Assembly: GCF_030418455.1 (NCBI RefSeq)
Contig: NZ_JAUHPW010000003.1
Span: 248,001-312,000 of the forward strand
Reading direction: 5' to 3'
Length of the DNA stretch: 64,000 nt
Origin: Demequina litoralis
GTDB taxonomy: Bacteria > Actinomycetota > Actinomycetes > Actinomycetales > Demequinaceae
A model generated the notes under the pieces. It ran no database searches. It was given only the letters and a program-made list of their open reading frames with translations, and was not told where the DNA came from. Of the stretch, positions 1 through 7,145 are shown in pieces (position 1 is the stretch's first letter; every line of letters starts with the position of its first letter). Made by a program: the position numbers and the translations under genes.

Positions 1-593
1 ACGGTGTCCGGGGTCGCGTACTCGAACTCGTGGCCCGCGCTCTTCACGCCGATGACGTGGACGCCGTACGTGCCCTGGAGGTTGAGCTTGTCGAGGGTGA
101 AGTGGTGCGTCTCCTTGGGCGCGCGCATCTTCACGACGGTGAAGCCGTCCTCGACCTCGATGTAGTCGAGCATGTTGCCGCCGACCGAGTGCGCGATGCG
201 CGCGCCCGCCTCGGCCTCGGGCAGCACCACGTGGTGCGCGCCGATGCGCTCGAGGATGCGCTTGTGCTCGTTCGACGTGGCCTTGGCCCAGATCTCCGGC
301 ACGCCGACGTCGGCGAGGTTGCCGGTGATGAGCACCGACGCCTCGAGCGACGTGCCCACGCCGACCACCGCGGCGGCGAAGTCGGCGGCGCCGATCTGCT
401 CGAGGGCGCGCGGGTCCGCGCCGTCGGCCTCGACGCAGGGGATGCGCTTGGACCAGCGCTCGACCACCGCGGGGTCGCGCTCGACACCCAGGACCTCGAC
501 GTCCATGTTGTCGAGCGTGTCCGCGATGGCCGAGCCGAAGCGGCCGAGCCCGAAGACCAGGACCCCCGCGCGGGACGAGTCGTTGCTAGCCAA
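1..593 (-). CDS. trkA: TrkA-family potassium uptake regulatory subunit, partial (3' end outside window)
   Basis: Cytoplasmic gating subunit (RCK/KTN type) that binds a nucleotide and controls the TrkH/KtrB channel encoded just upstream. The first residues read MASNDSSRAG followed by the Rossmann motif GLGRFG. An Asp-rich VGVERDP strand follows, and near residue 140 a second (TrkA-C-like) part begins with VEDGFTVVKMRAP. The start is a TTG at 593-591 that overlaps the trkH stop by eight bases (TTGGCTAG), which suggests translational coupling. No ATG or GTG fits this frame near the trkH end. The gene runs off the left edge after 197 codons; the family is usually about 220 residues, so only the C-terminus is missing. 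Confidence 0.85.
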   Translation of the reverse strand, partial: MASNDSSRAGVLVFGLGRFGSAIADTLDNMDVEVLGVERDPAVVERWSKRIPCVEADGADPRALEQIGAADFAAAVVGVGTSLEASVLITGNLADVGVPEIWAKATSNEHKRILERIGAHHVVLPEAEAGARIAHSVGGNMLDYIEVEDGFTVVKMRAPKETHHFTLDKLNLQGTYGVHVIGVKSAGHEFEYATPDT

Positions 594-1956
594 TGAGGGG
601 CCTTTCTGACGGGTACCGGACAACCCGGCGCTGGCGGTTGAGCATGAGGGCCGAGGCGAGCGTGAGCGAGCCCACGCGGCCCAGGTACATCGTGATGATC
701 AAGGTCATCTTCGCATCGGAGTCGAGGTCGCCGGTGATCCCTGTCGACAGTCCGCACGTCGCGTACGCGGACACCACCTCGTACAGGGACCGGTCGAGCG
801 GGATGTCCGTCTGCCACATGAAGATGCCGGTGGTGACGATGACGACGAAGAGGCCCATGAGGGTGATCGAGACCGCGACGCGGAGCACCTCGGTGCCGAT
901 GCGCTTGCCGAAGGCCTCGATGTCGCGGCGGCCGCGCGCCTCGGCCCATGCCGCGAGCACGAGGACCGCGAGCGTGGTGACGCGGATGCCGCCCGCGGTC
1001 GATCCGGAGCCGCCGCCGACGAACATCAGCACGTCCTCGAGCAGCCAGGTCTGCTCGCGCGCGAGTCCCACGTCGAAGGATGCGAAGCCGCCCGAGCGCT
1101 GGTTGATCGACTGGAAGAACACGTTGCCGATCGTCTTGCCCGCGCTGTGGTCGCCCAGCGTGAGGGGGTTGGTCCACTCGAACACCGCGAGGAACGAGGC
1201 CGAGATGAACGCCAGCACGGTGACCGTGACGAGCGTGAGCTTGGTGTGGAGCGACCACTTGCGGGGGTTCCGCTCGCGCAGCAGGTTGAGGTAGACGGGG
1301 TAGCCCAGGCCGCCGATGAACACCCCCAGGCCGATCGGCACCAGCATCCACAGGTCGCCCGCGTAGGGGTACAGGCCCACCGGGTCGGGCGTGAATCCCG
1401 CGTTGTTGAACGCGGAGACGCCGTAGAAGAGCGAGTAGCCGAGCGACTTGGGCCAGCCGTAGTCGAGCGTGAGGAAGCGGGGGAGGAGGATCGCGGCGAT
1501 GGTGAGCTCGACGGTGGTCGACACGATGACAACCGTGCGGAGCAGCGAGCCCAGGTCCCCTAGGCCGGCGGCGCGGGACTCGCCCGCCGCGAGGATGCGC
1601 TGCGTCAGGCCGAGCCTGCGCGACACCGCGAGGCCGGCCAGCGACGCGAGCGTCATGATCCCGAGGCCGCCGACCTTGATCGCGAGGCCGATGATCGTGA
1701 GGCCCCACGGCGACCAGAAAGTGCCGGTATCCACGGTCACGAGGCCGGTGACGCACACCGCGGAGGTCGAGGTGAAGAGCGCGTCGACGAACGGAGCGCG
1801 CTCGCCGCTGGTCGTCGCGGCGGGCAGCGACAGCAGGCCCGTGAAGAGCAGGATGGTGATGGCGAAGGCGCCGAGGGTGAGACGGGCCGGCGACTCGAGC
1901 GCGACGCGGTCGATCCATTCACCGAACGCGTCGCGAGCCGTGCGCAGGCTTGCCAT
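586..1956 (-). CDS. trkH: TrkH/KtrB-family potassium transporter membrane subunit
   Basis: Integral membrane K+ translocating subunit of 456 residues. It contains the repeated membrane-pore-membrane units of the SKT superfamily with selectivity-filter-like stretches, for example TSTSAVCVTGL near residue 65 and NQRSGGFASF, plus GGGSGSTAGGIRVTT, which is typical of TrkH/KtrB. The ATG at 1956 is preferred over an in-frame GTG at 1968 because AGGAG lies four bases before it. It is followed directly by the trkA-like gene, forming a two-gene operon. The gene is divergent from the small HTH gene at 2131. The family is well known; the ion preference (K+ versus Na+) cannot be read from sequence alone. 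Confidence 0.93.
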   Translation of the reverse strand: MASLRTARDAFGEWIDRVALESPARLTLGAFAITILLFTGLLSLPAATTSGERAPFVDALFTSTSAVCVTGLVTVDTGTFWSPWGLTIIGLAIKVGGLGIMTLASLAGLAVSRRLGLTQRILAAGESRAAGLGDLGSLLRTVVIVSTTVELTIAAILLPRFLTLDYGWPKSLGYSLFYGVSAFNNAGFTPDPVGLYPYAGDLWMLVPIGLGVFIGGLGYPVYLNLLRERNPRKWSLHTKLTLVTVTVLAFISASFLAVFEWTNPLTLGDHSAGKTIGNVFFQSINQRSGGFASFDVGLAREQTWLLEDVLMFVGGGSGSTAGGIRVTTLAVLVLAAWAEARGRRDIEAFGKRIGTEVLRVAVSITLMGLFVVIVTTGIFMWQTDIPLDRSLYEVVSAYATCGLSTGITGDLDSDAKMTLIITMYLGRVGSLTLASALMLNRQRRVVRYPSERPLIG

Positions 1957-2046
1957 CGATCTCCTCACCGCGGGACCTGTTCGCCCTGCTTGACGCCCCG
2001 CGCGCGAGCCTATCCCTCACCCCCATCATCGGCGCGTTCCCCACAC

Positions 2047-2075
2047 TTCACAACCGTCACTTCAGCCCCTACAGT
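2047..2075 (+). promoter_or_regulatory. Candidate housekeeping promoter for the small HTH gene
   Basis: TTCACA (2047-2052) and TACAGT (2070-2075) are separated by 17 bp, a good match to an actinobacterial sigma-A promoter. A transcription start near 2082 would leave a leader of about 50 nt before the ATG at 2131. Confidence 0.5.
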
Positions 2076-2130
2076 TGAAGGAGCATCGGGCCGATATACG
2101 CGCCAGATGCTACGAGAGGGACGAGACGAC

Positions 2131-2364
2131 ATGGCCGAATCACCGCGCACCACCTTCCTCACCGTCGCCGAGGTGGCCGACATGGTGAGGGTGTCGCGCA
2201 TGACGGTGTACCGCTGGGTGCACTCGGGCGAGCTGCCCGCGGTGCGCTTCGGACGGTCGTTCCGCGTCCCCCAGCAGGCGGTCGAGCAGTTCATGGAGCA
2301 GGCCGCCCTCGCCGGTGGCTACATCGTCGAAGATGACGACAAGGGCACCGGCACGGTAGGCTAG
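2131..2364 (+). CDS. Small excisionase/MerR-type helix-turn-helix DNA-binding protein
   Basis: A 77-residue protein consisting almost entirely of one HTH_17 (excisionase family) domain. TFLTVAEVADMVRVSRMTVYR forms the helix-turn-helix from about residue 9 to 30, and the wing is VRFGRSFRVPQQAVEQF. These proteins bind DNA as small regulators; the same fold occurs in BldC and phage Xis, but no phage genes are nearby, so a chromosomal transcription regulator is likelier. The ATG at 2131 follows a purine-rich GAGAGGGACGAGA stretch. The target is unknown. The gene lies upstream of the bS22 gene and divergent from trkH. Confidence 0.85.
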   Translation: MAESPRTTFLTVAEVADMVRVSRMTVYRWVHSGELPAVRFGRSFRVPQQAVEQFMEQAALAGGYIVEDDDKGTGTVG

Positions 2365-2451
2365 GTCCTTGTCTGTCGCGTCCAGCGCGGCCTGGACGCC
2401 GGCGTGCTACGGCACGCCTCGCACTTTATGTCGGAGAACGAGGTAGGTTCC

Positions 2452-2550
2452 GTGGGTTCCATCATCAAGAAGCGCCGCAAGCGTATGTCGAAGAAGAAGC
2501 ACCGCAAGCTGCTTCGCAAGACGCGCCACCAGCGCCGCAACAAGAAGTAA
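2452..2550 (+). CDS. Small ribosomal protein bS22 (AURKAIP1/COX24-domain protein), 32 residues
   Basis: A GTG-started ORF encodes a 32-residue, almost entirely basic protein that begins [12 protein letters not shown] and ends RHQRRNKK. It closely resembles the tiny actinobacterial 30S protein bS22, first seen in mycobacterial ribosomes and long missed in annotation because of its size. The GTG at 2452 is preferred to the in-frame ATG at 2428 because the known proteins begin with MGS and because GAGGTAGG sits at Shine-Dalgarno distance. A convincing terminator follows immediately. It binds rRNA in the small subunit. Confidence 0.9.
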   Translation: MGSIIKKRRKRMSKKKHRKLLRKTRHQRRNKK

Positions 2551-2566
2551 GCGCACCGCGCTTCGC

Positions 2567-2606
2567 ACGCCCGTTCCGCCACCCGGCGGGGCGGGCGTTT
2601 CGCTTC
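2567..2606 (+). terminator. Rho-independent terminator after bS22
   Basis: ACGCCCGTTCCGCC pairs with GGCGGGGCGGGCGT across a short ACCC loop (G-U pairs included). It is followed by TTTCGCTT, a degenerate T-run. The hairpin begins about 17 bases after the bS22 stop codon. Confidence 0.75.
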
Positions 2607-2611
2607 CCCGG

Positions 2612-2682
2612 CGCATCGTCCCTGCTCCCGTCGGAACCGGCGTACGCCACCGCGCACGAGTCGCGCCACCAGGGACGATGCG
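2612..2682. repeat. Intergenic inverted pair of the 10-mer GGACGATGCG
   Basis: CGCATCGTCC (2612-2621) and GGACGATGCG (2673-2682) form an inverted pair 51 bp apart between the convergent bS22 and GH32 genes. This 10-mer occurs 32 times in the window; the full list is in the findings. No ORF is supported here. Confidence 0.8.
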
Positions 2683-2711
2683 CGGCGCACCCGGTCCCTT
2701 GCGCCGGTTGG

Positions 2712-2768
2712 GGCCCGGCGGGGACGGAGCCCGGCGGGGTCGGGGTCGGAGCCCGGCAGGGCCCGGCT
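2712..2768. repeat. Imperfect tandem GCCCGGC-rich repeat
   Basis: Four reiterations of GCCCGGCRGGG with spacers of variable length lie at the 3' end of the GH32 gene and overlap its stop codon. Probably a slipped-strand expansion; no function is assigned. Confidence 0.5.
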
Positions 2769-3990
2769 AGGGGAGCGCCAACGCGTGCGCCCGCGCGGCC
2801 GTCGCCTCCAGCGCCCAGCGCTCCCCCTCCGCCGGGTACGCGCGGAAGGTGCGCGAGCCCTCCCGGTCGAACACCTCGACGATCGACCCGTCGACCCAGA
2901 CCTCGGCGTCGTCCTCACCGCCGCACACCTCGCGGGGCGCGGCACCACCGCCCTCGCGTGCGACGGCGAGCGACCACGGTCCCTCGACCGCGGCCGTCCA
3001 CGCCGTGAGGGCGATGCCTCGAGCCGGGTCGACCGGCTCGCCCACCAGCGCACGGAGCTCCGCGACGGGTCGCATCCTGGCGAGCCCCGTCTCGTCCAGC
3101 ACCACCTCGCGGGGGAAGGTGAGCGTACCTGCCCAGCCCGCCGCGTCGACCGCGGCCTGCGGGCGCGCCTCGTCGCTCCAGCCGATCGCGAGCACGCGCC
3201 CGTCCACCGCGAGCAGCTGCGGCGCGTAGAAATCCGGCCCGCCGTCGAAGGGGACCGCGGCGGCGGGGGTGAAGGCGGGAGCGCCTCCCGCGTCGGCGAG
3301 ATCGCCCGTGAAGGCGAAGGTGCCGCGCGCCGAGTGGTCGAGCAGAAGCCACGACACGACCAGCACCCAGCGCCCGCCGATCGCGACCAGCTGCGGGCAC
3401 TCCCAGACGTCGCCGACGCGCGGCAGATGGTCGGGGACGTCGTCGGCGCGCAGCAGGGTGCCCAGCGGGACCCAGGCGTCGAGGTCGGCCGCGTCCCACA
3501 GGAGGACCGCGCCGCGGTCGTCGAGGCGTGAGCCCTGGAGCGCGTAGCGCCGGCCCCGCCAGCTGAAGACGAACGGGTCGCGGACGTCCTTGATGCGGGG
3601 ATCGGCGGGGTGGGCAAGCGTCATGGCGTCGGGTGGGGCCCAGGTGCCGTCGTCGCGCGCGGTCGCGATCGCGACGCCGACCTCTGCCGGTCCCGCCGGC
3701 GTGGCGCTGTAGACCAGGCGGGGCGGGCCGGCGCCGTCCGCGACCGCGACCCCCGACCAGCATCCACCCGCATCGATGGAGCCCTCCCGCGGCACCAGCG
3801 CGGGCGCGTGCTCGGTCCATGACACGAGGTCGGGGGAGCTGACGTGGGCCCAGTGGATGTCCCCCCAGCGCGGCGCGTGGGGGTTCCACTGCATCATCAC
3901 GTGCCAGCGGCCGTCCCACCGGCCGAGGCCGTTCGGGTCGTTGACCCAGCCCGTCGCGGGACGCGGGTGGAGGCGGGGGAAGGCGTCCAT
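2767..3990 (-). CDS. Glycoside hydrolase family 32 (invertase/levanase-type fructosidase)
   Basis: Hydrolyses beta-fructosyl linkages (sucrose, inulin or levan type). All three GH32 catalytic signatures are present: WVNDPNG at 15-21 with nucleophile Asp18, RDP at 137-139, and WEC with acid/base Glu197. The five-bladed propeller occupies roughly residues 5-290. A short C-terminal beta-sandwich ends at residue 407, a normal length for an intracellular member. No signal peptide is visible, so the enzyme is probably cytoplasmic and may act on imported sucrose or sucrose-6-phosphate. CAGGAT lies six bases before the ATG and may give a leaderless transcript. No transporter or regulator is adjacent, so the substrate is uncertain. 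Confidence 0.9.
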   Translation of the reverse strand: MDAFPRLHPRPATGWVNDPNGLGRWDGRWHVMMQWNPHAPRWGDIHWAHVSSPDLVSWTEHAPALVPREGSIDAGGCWSGVAVADGAGPPRLVYSATPAGPAEVGVAIATARDDGTWAPPDAMTLAHPADPRIKDVRDPFVFSWRGRRYALQGSRLDDRGAVLLWDAADLDAWVPLGTLLRADDVPDHLPRVGDVWECPQLVAIGGRWVLVVSWLLLDHSARGTFAFTGDLADAGGAPAFTPAAAVPFDGGPDFYAPQLLAVDGRVLAIGWSDEARPQAAVDAAGWAGTLTFPREVVLDETGLARMRPVAELRALVGEPVDPARGIALTAWTAAVEGPWSLAVAREGGGAAPREVCGGEDDAEVWVDGSIVEVFDREGSRTFRAYPAEGERWALEATAARAHALALP

Positions 3991-4062
3991 GACCCCATCC
4001 TGGCGCGGGCGGGGTCGGGTCCGCAGGGTCGAGCGCCGGCAGCGGCGCGCGGCACGATGCGC

Positions 4063-4902
4063 TCAGGCCTCGCGCGCGCCCTCCGACTCGCGGCGGGGCC
4101 TGCCGAGCAGCGTGCGCAGCGCCGCCTTGACGCCGCGTGTCACCTGGATCGTGACCCACGCGGCGCCCGTGACCGACGACTTCACGATGCCGCGGCGGCC
4201 GCTCTTGCGGCGCTTGCGGAACTCGCGCACCTGCCAGCCGCGCTCCTTGGCGAGCCGGCGCATCCGCGGATCCGGGTTGATGGTGCACGGGTGGCCGACC
4301 ACCTCGAGCATCGCCGCGTCGTTGACCGAGTCGCCGTACGCGTGGCTCGCGGCGAGGTCGACGCCGCGCTCGGCGGCGAGCGCCCGCACCGCCGTGGCCT
4401 TGGCCGGGCCGTGGAGGAAGTCGCTCTCGAGCCGGCCGGTGTAGTGGCCGTCGCGGTGCTCCGCGACGGTGCCCAGCGCGCCGGTCGCGCCGATGCGCCG
4501 CGCGATCAGGCGCCCGACCTCGATGGGGGAGGCCGTGACGAACCACACCTCGTCGCCACGCTCGAGGTGCTCGTCGATGATCGCCTTGGTGCCGGGGTAG
4601 ACGCGGCTGGCGAGCAGCTCGTCGTAGACCTCTTCGGCGACCGCGGTCATCTCCGCCACGGACCACCCCTTGATGATGCCCAGGCCCTGCTCGCGGATCC
4701 GGTCCATCTGGTCCTTCGTCTCGCCGAAGAGGACGTAGGTGGCCTGCTCGTACCCGAGCTTGAGGATGTCGCGGAGGTTGAAGTAGTCGCGCTGCCACAG
4801 GCCGCGCGCGATGTGGAACGAGCTCGCGCCCCGGATGACCGTGTTATCGACGTCGAAGAACGCGGCGACCCGTGCGGGGGCGTGCTCGGCGTCCGTGGTC
4901 AC
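4063..4902 (-). CDS. HAD-IB family phosphatase (SerB-like)
   Basis: A 279-residue haloacid-dehalogenase-superfamily hydrolase of subfamily IB. Motif I is FFDVDNT at 15-21 (nucleophile Asp17, acid/base Asp19), motif II is FVTASP, and motif III/IV is HAYGDSVNDAAML with the metal-binding Asp pair. The helical cap lies between motif I and motif II. Actinobacteria carry several such proteins, some acting on phosphoserine or lysophosphatidic acid; the substrate cannot be read here. The GTG start at 4902 lies six bases after TACAGT, so a leaderless mRNA is predicted. The gene is divergent from the glutaredoxin-like gene 51 bp away. Confidence 0.88.
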   Translation of the reverse strand: MTTDAEHAPARVAAFFDVDNTVIRGASSFHIARGLWQRDYFNLRDILKLGYEQATYVLFGETKDQMDRIREQGLGIIKGWSVAEMTAVAEEVYDELLASRVYPGTKAIIDEHLERGDEVWFVTASPIEVGRLIARRIGATGALGTVAEHRDGHYTGRLESDFLHGPAKATAVRALAAERGVDLAASHAYGDSVNDAAMLEVVGHPCTINPDPRMRRLAKERGWQVREFRKRRKSGRRGIVKSSVTGAAWVTIQVTRGVKAALRTLLGRPRRESEGAREA

Positions 4903-4908
4903 CGCTCA

Positions 4909-4947
4909 ACTGTACCGAGATGCGCAAGCATCCCCCGTGCCTATCCT
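4909..4947. promoter_or_regulatory. Divergent leaderless -10 elements for the HAD and glutaredoxin-like genes
   Basis: Minus-strand TACAGT (4914-4909) is six bases from the GTG at 4902. Plus-strand TATCCT (4942-4947) is six bases from the ATG at 4954. Initiation about 7 bases after each -10 would place the transcript end at the start codon. Confidence 0.6.
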
Positions 4948-4953
4948 GGGAGC

Positions 4954-5190
4954 ATGCCCGCCCGCGTCATGCTCTACACCCGCGTCGGCTGCCACCTCTG
5001 CGAGGACGCCCGCGACGTGGTCGCCGCGGCCTGCGCCGCGCTCGAGCAGGACTGGGAGGAGGTCGACATCGACGCCGATCCGGAGCTGCGCGCGCGTTAC
5101 GGCGACGAGATCCCCGTGGCGACCGTCGACGGCGAGACCGTCGGGTTCTGGCGCATCGACCCCGAGAGGCTGCGCGGAGCCCTCTCGTAA
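4954..5190 (+). CDS. Glutaredoxin-like thiol-disulfide protein, 78 residues
   Basis: A minimal thioredoxin-fold protein: MLYTRVGCHLC places the CxxC pair at residues 13 and 16, and the cis-proline region is EIPVATV. This matches the actinobacterial glutaredoxin family protein (DUF836-like/mycoredoxin relatives) that reduces disulfides in the cytoplasm. There is no signal peptide. The ATG at 4954 is supported by a -10 TATCCT six bases upstream and by the absence of a Shine-Dalgarno. The histidine phosphatase gene follows after 19 bp. Confidence 0.85.
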   Translation: MPARVMLYTRVGCHLCEDARDVVAAACAALEQDWEEVDIDADPELRARYGDEIPVATVDGETVGFWRIDPERLRGALS

Positions 5191-5209
5191 CCGGGTGACA
5201 ATAGGACCC

Positions 5210-5827
5210 ATGTCCCGCGTGCACGTCCTTCGCCACGGCCATGTCCACAACCCCGACGGGGTGCTGTACGGCCGCCTTCCCGAGTTCCGCCTGTCCGATG
5301 CGGGGCAGCAGATGGCGCAGGCCGTCGCGGACCACCTCGTGGGCTCCGGGGCGAAGGTGGGCCGCGTGGTCGCGTCGCCGCTGCTGCGCGCCCAGCAGAC
5401 CGCCGCGCCCGTCGCCGCCGCGTACGGCCTCGACATCGCGACGGACGAGCGGATCATCGAGGCCGACAACGCCTTCGCCGGCGGCCCGACCCCCACCCCG
5501 CTCACCCTCGCCCACCCGCGGAACTGGTGGCTGCTGCGCAACCCCTTCCGCCCGTCGTGGGGCGAGCCCTACAAGGAGCAGGCGGCGCGCATGCACGCCG
5601 CGATCGTCGACGCCGCCGCCGCGAACCCCGGCTCCGAGACCGTCATGGTGAGCCACCAGCTGCCGATCTGGGTCGCGCGCTGCGCAGCCGAGGGCCGCTC
5701 GTTCGTCCACGACCCGCGCTCGCGCGAGTGCGCGCTGGCGTCGCTCACGAGCTTCGACGTCGACGGCGACCGCGTCTCCTTCGTCGGCTACAGCGCGCCT
5801 GCCGCCCACATCGAGGCGCCCAGGTGA
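5210..5827 (+). CDS. Histidine phosphatase family protein (phosphoglycerate-mutase-like)
   Basis: A 205-residue branch-1 histidine phosphatase. LRHGH at residues 7-11 carries the catalytic His9 in the RHG triad. SPLLRAQQTA supplies the second Arg, Glu in IIEADN is the likely proton donor, and VSHQLPI contains the second catalytic His. The substrate is unknown; relatives act on phosphosugars, phosphoglycerate or nucleotides. Its stop overlaps the GTG of the TlpA-like gene by four bases (GTGA), placing it at the head of the cytochrome c biogenesis operon. This arrangement is common in actinobacteria although no functional link is proven. Confidence 0.88.
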   Translation: MSRVHVLRHGHVHNPDGVLYGRLPEFRLSDAGQQMAQAVADHLVGSGAKVGRVVASPLLRAQQTAAPVAAAYGLDIATDERIIEADNAFAGGPTPTPLTLAHPRNWWLLRNPFRPSWGEPYKEQAARMHAAIVDAAAANPGSETVMVSHQLPIWVARCAAEGRSFVHDPRSRECALASLTSFDVDGDRVSFVGYSAPAAHIEAPR

Positions 5828-6384
5828 GGCCCGCCGCCCGCATCGCGATCCTTGCCGCGATCGTCCTCGCCATCGTCCTCACCGTCGTCGGCTGCGCGCC
5901 CGGCGACGCCGCCCAGTCGCCCGGCTACGTCTCGGGCGACGGCACGGTGACGGTGTTCGACGACGGCGTCGAGGTCGCCCTCGCGGGCACGTCCTTCCAG
6001 GGCGACGCCGTCGACGTGGCCGACTACCGCGGCCAGGTGGTGCTCATCAACGTCTGGTACGCCTCGTGCCCGCCGTGCCGCGCGGAGGCTCCCGACATCG
6101 CTGCGCTGGACGCGCGAGACGACGTCCAGGTGATCGGCGTCAACGGCCGCGACGATGCGCCCACCGTCGAGGCCTTCGACCGCACCTTCGGCATCGCGTA
6201 CCCGTCGATCGACGACACCGACGGCGCCGCCACCGCCACGCTCCAGGGCATCGTCGCGATGAACGCGGTGCCCACCACCCTGGTGGTCGACCCCGAGGGC
6301 GCGCTGTACGCCCGGATCATCGGCACCGCGGACCCCTCGACCCTGCGGTCGCTGGTCGACGAGGCCGCCGGGGCGGCCGCGTGA
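5824..6384 (+). CDS. TlpA/ResA-like thioredoxin lipoprotein for cytochrome c maturation
   Basis: A 186-residue, membrane-anchored, extracytoplasmic thioredoxin. The N-terminal hydrophobic stretch ends in a lipobox, VVGC, with lipidated Cys24. The redox motif WYASCPPC has its Cys pair at 82 and 85, and the cis-Pro loop is NAVPTTLVV. By analogy with ResA/CcmG it reduces the CXXCH cysteines of apocytochrome c before haem attachment. The neighbours ccdA, resB and ccsA supply electrons, haem ligation and haem delivery. GTG start and four-base overlap at both ends indicate translational coupling. Confidence 0.9.
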   Translation: MRPAARIAILAAIVLAIVLTVVGCAPGDAAQSPGYVSGDGTVTVFDDGVEVALAGTSFQGDAVDVADYRGQVVLINVWYASCPPCRAEAPDIAALDARDDVQVIGVNGRDDAPTVEAFDRTFGIAYPSIDDTDGAATATLQGIVAMNAVPTTLVVDPEGALYARIIGTADPSTLRSLVDEAAGAAA

Positions 6385-7145
6385 TCGCGCTCGCCGCGGA
6401 CGCCTCGTTCGCCGGCATCGCGCTGAGCGGCTCGATGCTGCTCGCCGTGCCCGTCGCGATCCTCGCGGGCCTCGTGAGCTTCGCCTCCCCGTGCGTGGTG
6501 CCGCTGGTGCCCGGGTACCTCGGCTACGTGTCCGGCATGGCGGGCGCCGGCGGCACGGGCAAGGCGTCCAAGCCCAGGCTGGTGGTCGGCGCGCTGCTGT
6601 TCGTCCTCGGCTTCTCCGCGGTGTTCATCACGTTCGGCTTCCTCGCGTCCTCGCTGGGCGCGGTGCTGGCCCCGTACCTCTCGCTCATCACGCGGCTGCT
6701 CGGCGTCGTGATCATCCTGCTCGGCTTCGCCTTCATGGGCGCGCTGCCCTTCCTGCAGACCGAGAAGCGCCTCCACGTCAGCCCCACCGCGGGCCTCGCG
6801 GGCGCCCCGATCCTGGGCGTGGCGTTCGGGCTCGGCTGGACCCCGTGCATCGGCCCGACGCTCGGCGCGGTCTACGCGCTCGGCCTGTCGGAGGCGACGC
6901 AGGGCCGCGGCGTCGCGCTCGCCGTCGCCTACTGCATCGGGCTGGGCCTGCCCTTCATCCTGCTCGCGGCCCTGTTCGAGCGTTCCGGCAAGGTGCTCGG
7001 CTGGCTGCGCCGCCACCGGCTCGCGCTCATGCGCGTCGGCGGCGCGCTGCTCATCGTGCTCGGCGTGCTGCTCGTCACCGGGCTGTGGGACAGCCTCACC
7101 GCGCAGCTCCAGGGCTGGATCGACTCGTTCTGGGTCGCCGTCTGA
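6381..7145 (+). CDS. ccdA: CcdA/DsbD-family transmembrane thiol-disulfide carrier
   Basis: A 254-residue polytopic membrane protein that carries reducing equivalents from cytoplasmic thioredoxin across the membrane to the TlpA-like lipoprotein. The two conserved cysteines lie in FASPCVVPLVPGY (helix 1) and GWTPCIGPTLG (helix 4), the pseudo-symmetric hallmark of CcdA. About six hydrophobic helices are evident. The GTG start overlaps the previous stop (GTGA), and the TGATG junction overlaps resB. Confidence 0.93.
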   Translation: MIALAADASFAGIALSGSMLLAVPVAILAGLVSFASPCVVPLVPGYLGYVSGMAGAGGTGKASKPRLVVGALLFVLGFSAVFITFGFLASSLGAVLAPYLSLITRLLGVVIILLGFAFMGALPFLQTEKRLHVSPTAGLAGAPILGVAFGLGWTPCIGPTLGAVYALGLSEATQGRGVALAVAYCIGLGLPFILLAALFERSGKVLGWLRRHRLALMRVGGALLIVLGVLLVTGLWDSLTAQLQGWIDSFWVAV